A stretch of 64,000 nt of DNA from PHAA01 sp963665865 (GTDB lineage Bacteria; Bacillota; Syntrophomonadia; Syntrophomonadales; Syntrophomonadaceae). The translations under genes were made by a program, and so were the position numbers. Each line of letters begins with the position of its first letter. Within the stretch, counting starts at the first letter, position 1. The stretch lies in assembly GCA_963665865.2 (NCBI GenBank), contig CAXXWF010000001.1:310001-374000 (forward strand), given 5' to 3'. Below are positions 41,706-50,778 of this stretch, in pieces. Under the pieces are notes generated by a model. That model had not been told where the DNA came from and did not search any database. It worked only from the letters and a program-made list of their open reading frames with translations.

Positions 41706-42824
41706 TCATAAATAGTCAGAGATTAAGGGATTTGCGGAGGGCTTTGGGAATCTAAAATAGAAGCATGCACCTTTATCTACCTCTCCTGTCATCCAGGCGA
41801 TGCCATTATGTCTATTTAATATTTTCTGGCATATGGCGAGACCCACACCGGAACCTTCAAACTCATTCTGGGAGTGGAGTCTTTGAAATACTTTGAAAAG
41901 CCTCGAAGAATACCGCATATCAAAGCCGGCCCCATTATCCACAACTGAAATAATGTATTCATTTTCATTATCGAAGGAAGTAACCTCAATAATAGCAACA
42001 TCCCTATTGCCTGTGTACTTAAGCGCATTGGAAATAATGTTTAAGACCAGAATCTTTATCATTACGGGATCGCCATCTATATTAGGGAGATGATTGAGAT
42101 GAAGCTGTACTTGTCTTTGGGGATGAAGCTTCATCAGTTCATTATAGACATCGAGAAACAAGTTATGCAGATTAATATTTTCGCTTTGCAGTGGCATTTT
42201 ACCCATTTTGGAAAATTCAAGTAAATGGTCAATGATGCCGAGAACTTCTGTTGATTTTTCCTGAATATTAAAAATTAAATCATGCCCGTCATTATCGAGC
42301 TTATCCATATAGTCTGACACGAGATACTCACTTAGCTTAGCAATTGACAGTAAGGGAGCTTTTAAATCATGAGCTATAGAGTAGCAAAAACTATCGAGTT
42401 CGCGATTGGCTTCTATAAGAGATTCGGCCTGTCGTCTTAACTTAATATGTGTATTCACACGGGCAAGCAGCTCCGAAATATTAAATGGTTTGACAACGTA
42501 ATCCTGAGCACCCAGTTTAAACCCTTCCTTTATACTCTCTTCATCATTGCTGGATGTTAGAAATATAATAGGGATGTTGCTGAATTTAGGATTCTTCTTT
42601 ATCACTTTACAGATTTCGAATCCGTCCATCTCGGGCATATATACATCTAGAAGAATAATATCGGGTGTATGCTGTTCTAATAGTTTTAAAGCCGTGCTTC
42701 CTTTTGTAGCCACTCTTACCATGAAATTGCTTTTGCAGAATACGGATACAGCAGCTTCTATATGTTCGGGAGTATCATCAACTAATAATATTTCGAATTT
42801 GTTTTCCATTTTAATGTTTCTCAT
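41706..42824 (-). CDS. Response regulator-histidine kinase (REC-HisKA-HATPase), cytoplasmic
   Basis: The 372-residue protein begins with a receiver domain (FEILLVDDTPEH, phospho-Asp in DIILLDVYMPEMDG, K in VVKPF). A HisKA domain follows with its His in YSIAHDLKAPLLS, then an HATPase (NIISNALKYT, DNGAGFDMRY, GSGVGLAICQK). There is no transmembrane segment. ATG 42824 follows GGAGGTGGTATAC. It is divergent from the hybrid kinase at 43006. The pair could form a phosphorelay in front of the AraC-type regulator. Confidence 0.9.
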   Translation of the reverse strand: MRNIKMENKFEILLVDDTPEHIEAAVSVFCKSNFMVRVATKGSTALKLLEQHTPDIILLDVYMPEMDGFEICKVIKKNPKFSNIPIIFLTSSNDEESIKEGFKLGAQDYVVKPFNISELLARVNTHIKLRRQAESLIEANRELDSFCYSIAHDLKAPLLSIAKLSEYLVSDYMDKLDNDGHDLIFNIQEKSTEVLGIIDHLLEFSKMGKMPLQSENINLHNLFLDVYNELMKLHPQRQVQLHLNHLPNIDGDPVMIKILVLNIISNALKYTGNRDVAIIEVTSFDNENEYIISVVDNGAGFDMRYSSRLFKVFQRLHSQNEFEGSGVGLAICQKILNRHNGIAWMTGEVDKGACFYFRFPKPSANPLISDYL

Positions 42825-43005
42825 GTATACCACCTCCATCTATGGTAACTGTTGTATAATCAGAAATAAAACATTATTTTCTAGCTTAATAGTTTATAGA
42901 GCATAGAAGCCCGAACAGGTTTCTATGCTTTTCTTATTATTACATGATACGAACAAAAAAGAGAGTTATCCAGTGATTCTTATGTGAAAACTGGGGGGGA
43001 TAAAA

Positions 43006-45720
43006 TTGAATTCAAAAATGATTCTGAAGCAATCAACGATTAGTGCACTCATCTTAGGCATATTCTTTTTCATAGGAATTCTACTGGCAGCTAGTATTTT
43101 ATTTATGAACTCAAGTATTCAAGCTGAACAGACGGCAGAAATGAGAAGGACCGAGTTTAGGCAGTTGGGAATCAATCTAGCTGATGCTTCCGATTATCTT
43201 ACCGATGAAGCACGTAAATACGCAGTTACTAATGATATTGTTCATCTGGAAAAATACTGGGAGGAAATCAATAAAACCCAAACAAGAGATAACGTTATAT
43301 CACGAGTCCGTGAATTAAATTCGCCAGATGAAGAATTAGCACTATTAGCTGAAGCCAAAAGATATTCTGATGCCCTGGTCAGTACTGAGAGACGGTCTAT
43401 GCGTTTGGTTTTGGAGGCTCAGGGGGTACCGGAGAAAAATATGGTTAACGAGGTAGCTACTTATTATCTGAGCATTGAAGATCAAAAACTGAATAATGCG
43501 GAGAAGTTAACCAAAGCACGTGAGATCATGTTTGATAGCAAGTATGATGCTGACAAACAAAATATCATGAACCCGATAGCAAAATTTCAAACAATCATGA
43601 ATGACCGTTTAGAAGCAGAATTAGCAACTGCCCGTAAGGCAACAACCAGAGCTGCCATACTGCAAATGATATTAGCTGTGATCATTATTGGCGCGATTGC
43701 TGTGTTAATACGATTACTTTTTAAACAGGTTACCTATCCAATCAATAATTATACGCAACAATTGCTGGTCTTTTCATTTAGTAGTGCAAACTTCAGCCTA
43801 GTACCTGAAGGAACACAGGAATTGAGAATGCTTGCTATGAACTTCAATGAGCTGTATAACTCATTTCAAGAGGAACTAATTAAACGAAAACTTGCTGAAG
43901 ATACCATGAAAACTGCGAAGGAAGAAGCAGAACTGGCGAATAAGGCCAAAAGTGAATTTCTAGCCAATATGAGTCATGAGATAAGGACACCTTTAAACAC
44001 GATAACTGGTTATGAATATTTACTTAACAATACAGAGCTGGGCGTAAAGCAAAAGGAATATGTCGGAAAAATAGGTATGGCGGCCAATAATTTATTGGCA
44101 ATTATTAATGAAATCCTAGATTTTTCTAAAATCGAAGCGGGCAAAATGACCCTTGAAGCCATAGAATTTGATCTTCACCAAACCTTACAAGAACTCTGTA
44201 ATATGGTAAGCATTGGAGCCCAACAAAAGGGTCTTGAAATTAACTTTGATATTAAGGACGATGTTCCCCAGTATTTGATAGGTGACACGATCAGACTAAA
44301 GCAAGTGATCTTAAACCTGCTATCAAATGCGATTAAGTTTACCCACCAGGGGAGCATACGTGTCCTGGCTGAGCTGCTGGAAAATGAGGGAATGCAGGCG
44401 GTTCTTCGCTTTAGTGTAAAGGATACCGGAATTGGTATAGCCGAAAAAAATAAGGAGGCTATTTTTGAGGTGTTTACCCAAGGAAATGCATCCACTTCCA
44501 GAAAGTACGGAGGAACGGGTTTGGGTTTGGCGATCTGTAAGAAAATAGTTGGACTTATGGCTGGTGAGATATCTGTAGAAAGTGAAGAAGGAGAAGGGTC
44601 TACGTTTACTTTCTCAGCAAAATTTGAGATTACTAAAGATATCGCAAGAGGAATACATAAGGGAAGTATCCCTAATGCCTTAACAGGCATTTTTAAACAG
44701 AAAAGAATTCTAATTGTCGAAGATAACTTAATTAATCTGCAGATGGCCAAAGAAATCCTTGAAAGTTTGGGATTTGATACCAACGCAGCTGAAAGTGGTT
44801 TGGCGGCATTAAGAATGGTAAAAGAGAATCGATACGATGCTGTTCTAATGGACATTCGAATGCCAGTTATGGATGGATATGAAGCGACACGCCGTATAAG
44901 GGTAATGGAAGGTAATGAATCTCTGCCTATTATTGCATTGTCAGCAGATGCGGTAGAAGGTGTGGCTGAAAGAGCCAAAGAATCCGGTATGAATAGCTGC
45001 TTGACGAAACCATTGAATCCTATAAAACTGGTTGAAGTCTTGAAGGAATTTATAACTATACAAGATATTCACCAAGTATTTGATGAAAGACTTGAAGAGG
45101 CTTCTACTAGTCAGGGTTGGGTCGAATTCGAAACGGGAATTCGGAGAATAGGCGGTAATAGGACAAATTACAAAAATATTCTTGAACAATTTATTAGTAA
45201 TCACTGCGAGGATTCTAAAAAAATTAGAGGATATATTTCGGTAGGGAATTTTGAAGAAGCAAAAAGGCTGGTTCATACGATAAAAGGAATTGCAGGGAAT
45301 ATTGAAGCAAATCATCTGCAAGCTGCATCCGAGAGATTGGAAAAAGCAATTGTCAATAAAGCGGATAAGGAATTGGTTCTCTTAATAAGTGAATTTGATA
45401 TTGCTCTAAAAGAGAGCTGTCATTATTCGGCAATATTTGTATCTACCCCTGTAGACCAGGATATAACAGAAGACAAAAGCCCAGAGATGGAAAGTACTGA
45501 TTATCTGTTCAGGTTACTTGATCTATTAACTAAAGGAGACCCCGAGGCTAAGAGCTTCTTTGCATCGAGTGCACATTATTTTGCAAGCAATTTAGATGAC
45601 CATGAGTATTGCCATTTGAGAAAGAAAATCGCTTCCTATGATCTTGAAGAAGCGGCAGATGATTTACAAAGAGTTATTAATAGAATCAGGCTTATAGAGG
45701 GAGAGGTCAAGCATGTATAG
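43006..45720 (+). CDS. Hybrid sensor histidine kinase (TM sensor, HisKA, HATPase, REC, Hpt)
   Basis: This 904-residue membrane kinase has transmembrane segments at about 10-33 and 215-245 around an extracytoplasmic sensor. HisKA has the phospho-His in MSHEIRTPLNT. The HATPase has N and G boxes (LLSNAIKFT, GLGLAICKK). A REC domain follows (ILIVEDNLINLQMAK, phospho-Asp in VLMDIRMPVMDG), and a C-terminal Hpt with VHTIKGIAGNIEA. The TTG start has GGGGGGATAAAA. The next gene overlaps its end by 8 bp, so this kinase and the AraC-type regulator are a co-translated pair. Confidence 0.93.
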   Translation: MNSKMILKQSTISALILGIFFFIGILLAASILFMNSSIQAEQTAEMRRTEFRQLGINLADASDYLTDEARKYAVTNDIVHLEKYWEEINKTQTRDNVISRVRELNSPDEELALLAEAKRYSDALVSTERRSMRLVLEAQGVPEKNMVNEVATYYLSIEDQKLNNAEKLTKAREIMFDSKYDADKQNIMNPIAKFQTIMNDRLEAELATARKATTRAAILQMILAVIIIGAIAVLIRLLFKQVTYPINNYTQQLLVFSFSSANFSLVPEGTQELRMLAMNFNELYNSFQEELIKRKLAEDTMKTAKEEAELANKAKSEFLANMSHEIRTPLNTITGYEYLLNNTELGVKQKEYVGKIGMAANNLLAIINEILDFSKIEAGKMTLEAIEFDLHQTLQELCNMVSIGAQQKGLEINFDIKDDVPQYLIGDTIRLKQVILNLLSNAIKFTHQGSIRVLAELLENEGMQAVLRFSVKDTGIGIAEKNKEAIFEVFTQGNASTSRKYGGTGLGLAICKKIVGLMAGEISVESEEGEGSTFTFSAKFEITKDIARGIHKGSIPNALTGIFKQKRILIVEDNLINLQMAKEILESLGFDTNAAESGLAALRMVKENRYDAVLMDIRMPVMDGYEATRRIRVMEGNESLPIIALSADAVEGVAERAKESGMNSCLTKPLNPIKLVEVLKEFITIQDIHQVFDERLEEASTSQGWVEFETGIRRIGGNRTNYKNILEQFISNHCEDSKKIRGYISVGNFEEAKRLVHTIKGIAGNIEANHLQAASERLEKAIVNKADKELVLLISEFDIALKESCHYSAIFVSTPVDQDITEDKSPEMESTDYLFRLLDLLTKGDPEAKSFFASSAHYFASNLDDHEYCHLRKKIASYDLEEAADDLQRVINRIRLIEGEVKHV

Positions 45721-46795
45721 AGTATTGATTGTTGATGATGATAATACAGTAAGGTATATGCTTAAACGATATAAAAAATGGGATTCCTATGGATTATCTA
45801 TTGTAGATGAAGCTAGTGATGGAAAAGAGGCCCTAAAAAAGCTAGCCTCCAATCATTTCGATCTATTGCTGACTGACATTAAAATGCCGGGTATGGATGG
45901 GATAGAGTTATTGACCGAACTAAATATTCTAAAATGGGATATCTGCGTCATATTTTTAAGCACCCACAGTGATTTTAACTATGCAAAACAGGGGATACGT
46001 CTGGGCGTATTTGATTATATGACCAAGCCTATAAACGATGATGTTATGGGGGACACATTGAAAAGAGTTCAGATGCATTTAGATTTCAAGAGTTTGCAAA
46101 AGAATAGAGTTGAGGAGGATAAGAAGCAGCTTGCAGAAGGTCTTAAACTTTATTCTCCCAAGAACCGCGAAAAGAAGATTGCCGTACTCTTACTGTCAGG
46201 AAGCGCAGAAGCCTTGAAGGAGGCCCGAGAGGCATTTGGTGAGGTGGCAAGTGTTCTTGGACAGGACAAATTTAGAATAGGAAGGCTAATTGAAAACATG
46301 GTATCAGAAATTAGTGAAGAAATATATTCGGTTTTCCCCTGGCTAGACAAAATTGAAGGTGAATCTATTAAAGGTTCGATTACCAGTGTTCAGTGTCTTG
46401 ATGAGATTGAAACACTATTCATAGGATGTGTAGAGACAATGCTGAAAATAATTAAGAAATACGAACTTCACCAGACAGATGGAATTGTCAGGAAAACCAG
46501 TGCCTACGTTTTCGACCACGTTGAAGAAAACATCAAACTTGAGATGATTGCCAACGAATTAAGTGTTAGCAGGGATTATATCGGAAAGCTTTTTAAGCAT
46601 AAGACAGGGCATAATTTTCATGAATATGTCACAATGGTCAAAATGGAACATGCCAAGAATTTAATCCGAACGGGTGCATATAAAAACTATGAAGTAAGTG
46701 AAAAGCTGGGATATAGTAAGCCTGATTATTTTGCCCGCTTGTTTAAAGACTATACGGGATATACTCCGATGGAATTTAGAAAAATGAATAAATAG
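45713..46795 (+). CDS. AraC-family response regulator
   Basis: The 360-residue protein has an N-terminal REC domain (VLIVDDDNTVRYML, phospho-Asp in LLLTDIKMPGMDG, Lys in MTKPI), a middle linker, and a C-terminal AraC/XylS double helix-turn-helix (VSRDYIGKLFKHKTG, KLGYSKPDYFARLFKDYTGYTP). It is of the YesN type. Its ATG is 8 bp inside the kinase gene. It lies immediately upstream of the tandem repeats and the urea transporter genes, so these are its likely targets. Confidence 0.92.
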   Translation: MYRVLIVDDDNTVRYMLKRYKKWDSYGLSIVDEASDGKEALKKLASNHFDLLLTDIKMPGMDGIELLTELNILKWDICVIFLSTHSDFNYAKQGIRLGVFDYMTKPINDDVMGDTLKRVQMHLDFKSLQKNRVEEDKKQLAEGLKLYSPKNREKKIAVLLLSGSAEALKEAREAFGEVASVLGQDKFRIGRLIENMVSEISEEIYSVFPWLDKIEGESIKGSITSVQCLDEIETLFIGCVETMLKIIKKYELHQTDGIVRKTSAYVFDHVEENIKLEMIANELSVSRDYIGKLFKHKTGHNFHEYVTMVKMEHAKNLIRTGAYKNYEVSEKLGYSKPDYFARLFKDYTGYTPMEFRKMNK

Positions 46796-46942
46796 CAGAT
46801 GGTTGTTTGCCATCAAATAAGTGCCGACCTTCAATAGTGCAGAAAATTACAGTAAAATAGCTTATTTATGGTGTAGTATGTTGAGGAGCCAACAGATACA
46901 ATTCATAATATAAGTTGATGACTATTACTCGCGTGAATCACC

Positions 46943-47350
46943 CAATATAGCATAGGCGCTAATGCCAATGTAAAATTCCGTACAGGAATGGATGCATTGC
47001 TAATAGCGCCTTTAGTTGTTTATGAGAGTTTTAGTCATTAATAGAACATAACATTCATGGCCATGAAATGTGTGTTGTTATTCCAGATTAAGTTGCGATG
47101 ACTGATTTATTTAACCAATATAGCATAGGCGCTAAAAGCCAATGTAAATTCCGTACAGGAATATCTGCATTGCTAATAGCGCCTTTAGTTATTTGGGTAA
47201 GTCTTTGTCATCCAAAAAACATAGCATTCATGGCCATGAAATGTGTGTGTTATTACCAGATTAAATCACGATGACTGATTTATCAAACATAGCATAGGTG
47301 CTAAAACCAATGTAAGTTCCCTAAAGGAATGTGCATTGTTGGCAGCACCT
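46943..47350 (+). repeat. Three tandem ~172-bp repeats with a nested conserved hairpin
   Basis: Hairpins at 46954-47011, 47127-47184 and 47296-47350 share the sequence order AGGYGCT, CCAATG, a TTCC-loop-GGAA hairpin, CATTG and AGCRCCT. Periods are 173 and 169 bp. The outer helix AGGCGCT/AGCGCCT of copies 1 and 2 becomes AGGTGCT/AGCACCT in copy 3, a compensatory change. The stretch preceding each hairpin (ATAGCATAGG) is conserved. The units lie between the response regulator and urtA. They could be RNA elements in the urt leader or protein-binding DNA; no known riboswitch class fits. Confidence 0.8.
47054..47240. promoter_or_regulatory. Two perfect 14-bp palindromes TTCATGGCCATGAA within the tandem repeats
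   Basis: Identical copies at 47054-47067 and 47227-47240 are 173 bp apart, between the three hairpins. Each sits in CATTCATGGCCATGAAATG. Palindromes of this size are typical of dimeric regulators. I found no third copy after the last hairpin. Confidence 0.65.
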
Positions 47351-47438
47351 TTGGTCATTTATGAGAATTTTAGTTATAGCCATTTAGTGGCTGCTGGTTA
47401 CCGGAATTTCATAATAAAATCGAAGGGTGGTCATTGGA

Positions 47439-48689
47439 GTGAGAGGTGTATTAGCAAAAAAGTCAAAGATGAAGGCCATTACTGTGATCTGTATATTGCT
47501 TGTGACATCAATGTTACTGACAGGATGTAGCTCTAAAAAGTCGGTCGAAACGACTGCCAATAAGGGTACTGATGATACCATAAAAGTCGGTATTTTACAT
47601 TCTCTTAGCGGAACAATGGCTATTAGCGAGGTGTCTGTTAAAGATGCTGAAATGATGGCTATTGGTGAAATTAATGCCAAGGGAGGAGTACTTGGCAAAC
47701 AGATTCAGCCCATCGTTGAAGATGGTGCTTCAGATTGGCCTAAATTTGCTGAAAAAGCCAAGAAGCTATTACAAAATGATAAGGTAGTCACGGTATTTGG
47801 ATGCTGGACTTCAGCAAGCCGTAAAGCGGTACTGCCTGTATTTGAGGAAAATAACGGCCTGCTATGGTATCCGGTTCAGTATGAAGGAATGGAAGCATCA
47901 CCCAACATATTCTATATGGGCGCAGCGCCGAATCAACAGATTGTCCCGGCAGTTCAATGGCTGCTGCAGAATAAAGGTAAAAAGTTCTTTCTTATCGGTT
48001 CAGATTACGTTTTCCCGAGAACTGCCAATAAAATAATCAAAGCTGAGCTAACTGCTATGGGTGGGGAACTGGTGGCAGAAGAGTATACGCCGCTGGGACA
48101 CACCGATTACAGCACCATTGTTAATAAGATTAAGACAGCCAAACCGGACGTTGTCTTCAACACCTTGAATGGAGATAGCAATGTGGCGTTCTTCAAGCAG
48201 CTTAAGGATGCAGGAATTACTGCCAAAGATCTTACCACCTGCTCGGTTAGCGTTGCAGAAGAGGAAATCCGCGGTATTGGTGCTGATAACATGATAGGTC
48301 ATCTGGTTTCATGGAACTATTATCAGACTACTGATACTCCGGAGAACAAAGCTTTTGTGAGCAAATATAAGGAGAAATACGGACAAGATCGAGTAACCGA
48401 TGATCCAATAGAAGCGGCTTATGACGGGGTATACCTGTGGGCCGCAGCTGTGGAAAAAGCAGGCTCGACCGATGTGGATAAGGTAAAAGCAGCCGCCAAA
48501 GGCCTTGAATTCAAAGCACCGGAGGGACTCGTAAAGATAGAGGGTGAAAATCAGCATCTTTGGAAACCTGTAAGAATTGGAGAGGTTCAGGCAGATGGCA
48601 TGATAAAGGAAATTTGGAGCACCGGAGATTCTGTAAGACCGGATCCATTTCTCAAGACCTACGATTGGGCTAAAGGTTTAAGCAACTAA
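47439..48689 (+). CDS. urtA: Urea ABC transporter substrate-binding lipoprotein UrtA
   Basis: The 416-residue protein has a lipoprotein signal (VTSMLLTGCSSKK) and the type I periplasmic binding fold of the UrtA/AmiC branch: IKVGILHSLSGTMAISE, VFGCWTSASRKAVLP, NGDSNVAFFKQL. This captures urea (or short amides) outside the cell. GTG 47439, 8 bases after GAAGGGTGG, is preferred over GTG 47427. It leads the urtABCDE-ureABCEFGD cluster, downstream of the tandem repeats. A stem-loop after it separates it from urtB. Confidence 0.92.
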   Translation: MRGVLAKKSKMKAITVICILLVTSMLLTGCSSKKSVETTANKGTDDTIKVGILHSLSGTMAISEVSVKDAEMMAIGEINAKGGVLGKQIQPIVEDGASDWPKFAEKAKKLLQNDKVVTVFGCWTSASRKAVLPVFEENNGLLWYPVQYEGMEASPNIFYMGAAPNQQIVPAVQWLLQNKGKKFFLIGSDYVFPRTANKIIKAELTAMGGELVAEEYTPLGHTDYSTIVNKIKTAKPDVVFNTLNGDSNVAFFKQLKDAGITAKDLTTCSVSVAEEEIRGIGADNMIGHLVSWNYYQTTDTPENKAFVSKYKEKYGQDRVTDDPIEAAYDGVYLWAAAVEKAGSTDVDKVKAAAKGLEFKAPEGLVKIEGENQHLWKPVRIGEVQADGMIKEIWSTGDSVRPDPFLKTYDWAKGLSN

Positions 48690-48697
48690 TTAAGCAG

Positions 48698-48743
48698 TTT
48701 TGCCTGTGCAGAAAACAAAAATATACCATCTGCACAGGCAAAA
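48698..48743 (+). other. Stem-loop between urtA and urtB
   Basis: A perfect 15-bp stem (48698-48712 with 48729-48743) around a 16-base loop is followed by A-rich sequence, not T. It probably protects the urtA mRNA 3' end, raising the binding protein over the permease. That role is inferred. Confidence 0.65.
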
Positions 48744-48765
48744 ATATTGGAGAGTGAATGGAACT

Positions 48766-49686
48766 ATGAGCAGCTATATGAGTACCTATATAATGCAAAT
48801 ATTTAACGGTATCAGCGTAAGTTCTATTCTTATGCTCGCAGCTCTTGGACTGGCCATCACCTTTGGCCTGATGAAAATTATCAACATGGCCCATGGCGAA
48901 CTCATTATGATTGGTGCCTATGTAACCTATATAACTCAGAATGTCTTTGCCAGCTGTTTTGATAAGAGTTACTTTGACAGCTATTTTATTTTTGCTATAC
49001 CGGCTGCTTTTCTTATTACCGGCCTGACAGGATACTTGCTTGAAATTACGATAATCAAGCGTCTGTATGGAAGAACCCTGGACAGTATGCTGGCTACCTG
49101 GGGAGTTAGTCTAGTTTTGCAGCAGTTGGCCAGAAGTATCTTTGGAGCTCCTAATGTGGACGTCAAGAGTCCTCAATGGCTGAATGGCGGCATCCTTCTG
49201 ACGGGGAATCTGCAGCTTCCTTTCAAAAGACTGTTTATTATTTTCCTCGTAGCATTTTGTATACTGGGTGTTTACTTCTTTCTATACAAGACCGCCAGTG
49301 GACGCAGAATCAGGGCAGTGATGCAGAACAGAAGTATGGCTGAAAGTCTTGGCATTAACACTAGAAGGGTCGACGCCATGACTTTTGCGATTGGCTCAGG
49401 ATTAGCAGGTGTATCCGGCTGTGCCCTAACACTGCTTGGTTCTATAGGCCCAACTTTGGGTGCTAATTATTTGGTCGATACCTTCATGGTGGTAGTTTTG
49501 GGTGGTATCGGCAGAATCATAGGAACTGTGGCTGGAGCTGTCATTATCGGGATTGGTACGACTAGCTTCGAATTTCTTACCAATGCATCCCTGGGAAAAG
49601 TATTGATGTTTCTACTGGTAATTATATTTCTGCAGTGGAAACCCCAGGGTCTATTCACCATCAGCAGTCGTGATCTTGATGAATAA
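48766..49686 (+). CDS. urtB: Urea ABC transporter permease UrtB
   Basis: The 306-residue permease has the branched-chain amino acid/urea (LivH-type) fold with about eight helices: GLAITFGLMKIINMAHGELIMIGAY near the start, and MAESLGINTRRVDAMTFAIGSGLAGVSG. ATG 48766 is used. An ATG at 48758 gives only a three-codon frame ending in TGA that overlaps it, a possible reinitiation arrangement. It forms the membrane channel with UrtC. Confidence 0.92.
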   Translation: MSSYMSTYIMQIFNGISVSSILMLAALGLAITFGLMKIINMAHGELIMIGAYVTYITQNVFASCFDKSYFDSYFIFAIPAAFLITGLTGYLLEITIIKRLYGRTLDSMLATWGVSLVLQQLARSIFGAPNVDVKSPQWLNGGILLTGNLQLPFKRLFIIFLVAFCILGVYFFLYKTASGRRIRAVMQNRSMAESLGINTRRVDAMTFAIGSGLAGVSGCALTLLGSIGPTLGANYLVDTFMVVVLGGIGRIIGTVAGAVIIGIGTTSFEFLTNASLGKVLMFLLVIIFLQWKPQGLFTISSRDLDE

Positions 49687-49707
49687 GGTGAGGTGGAAAG
49701 TGTACTT

Positions 49708-50778
49708 ATGATGATAAAAATAAAAGATTACTTGCAGGGAGAGAATGTTTCTGCCATTACCATCTTTGTGCTTTTGTGCCTGGCGCCTTTGGTTTTATCC
49801 GATTTCAGAACCAATCTGCTGGGTGAATTCGTGGCCTTTGCCATCCTGGCTCTCGGAATTGACCTGATTTGGGGATACACGGGGATCCTCAGCCTGGGAC
49901 ATGGGGTGTATTTTGGTTTGGGAGCCTATTGTATGGCCATGTATCTAAAATTAGAATCCAGCGGAGGCAAGCTGCCGGATTTCATGTCGTGGAGCGGACT
50001 GGAAGCATTGCCTTGGTTTTGGAAACCCTTTGCATCGGCACCATACGCGATGGCTATGACTATTGTTATACCTGTTTTATTGGCCTTTATTGTCGGTTCC
50101 TTGACTTTTAGAAACCGGATTCGGGGAGTATATTTCTCCATCCTTAGCCAAGCTCTTTCCATAATATTTGTGGTTCTCTTTATTGGGCAACAGGCTTTTA
50201 CAGGCGGAACCAATGGAATTACCAATTTTAAAACCATTTTTGGCTTTCCTCTTATAAATACCTCAACCAGGATTGGACTATATTTTGTAACGGTGTTTTT
50301 GCTATTAGCAGCATATTTGTTTTGTAGATTTATTATAAACAGTCGAACCGGAAAAGTTTTGATTGCCATCAGAGATGGTGAAAACAGAGTCAGATTTTCA
50401 GGTTACAATCCAGCGGTCTACAAGGTATTTGTATATTGTGTTTCGGCAGGGCTGGCCGGATTGGCTGGAGCTATATTTGTCCCTCAGGTGGGAATTATCT
50501 CTCCTGCAGAAATGGGAATTGTCCCATCGGTGGAAATGGTTATATGGGTAGCCATCGGCGGGCGTGGAAGCTTGATTGGCAGCATTGTTGGGGCAATCCT
50601 GGTTAATTCGCTGAAGAGCGGATTAAGTGAAAACTTTCCTGATATATGGTCTTATTTTATCGGGTTCGCCTTTATCGCAGTTGTCATTTTCATGCCAACT
50701 GGTCTGGTGGGACTTTACCAGCAAATGAGAATGAGAATTGGAAAGCCAACGAACATTGAAGAAAAGGAGGAATTCTAA
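49708..50778 (+). CDS. urtC: Urea ABC transporter permease UrtC
   Basis: The 356-residue LivM-type permease has about ten helices and the conserved GIDLIWGYTGILSLGHGVYFGLGAY, LTFRNRIRGVYFSILSQ and the EAA-like loop SGYNPAVYKVFVYCVSAG. ATG 49708 (or 49711) is chosen; the GTG at 49693 with AAGGTGAG close by is possible. The stop overlaps the urtD start as TAATG. Confidence 0.92.
   Translation: MMIKIKDYLQGENVSAITIFVLLCLAPLVLSDFRTNLLGEFVAFAILALGIDLIWGYTGILSLGHGVYFGLGAYCMAMYLKLESSGGKLPDFMSWSGLEALPWFWKPFASAPYAMAMTIVIPVLLAFIVGSLTFRNRIRGVYFSILSQALSIIFVVLFIGQQAFTGGTNGITNFKTIFGFPLINTSTRIGLYFVTVFLLLAAYLFCRFIINSRTGKVLIAIRDGENRVRFSGYNPAVYKVFVYCVSAGLAGLAGAIFVPQVGIISPAEMGIVPSVEMVIWVAIGGRGSLIGSIVGAILVNSLKSGLSENFPDIWSYFIGFAFIAVVIFMPTGLVGLYQQMRMRIGKPTNIEEKEEF

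Noticed and set aside
46943..47350. CRISPR array
   Set aside because: Only three units at about 172 bp, with long conserved linkers and no cas genes.
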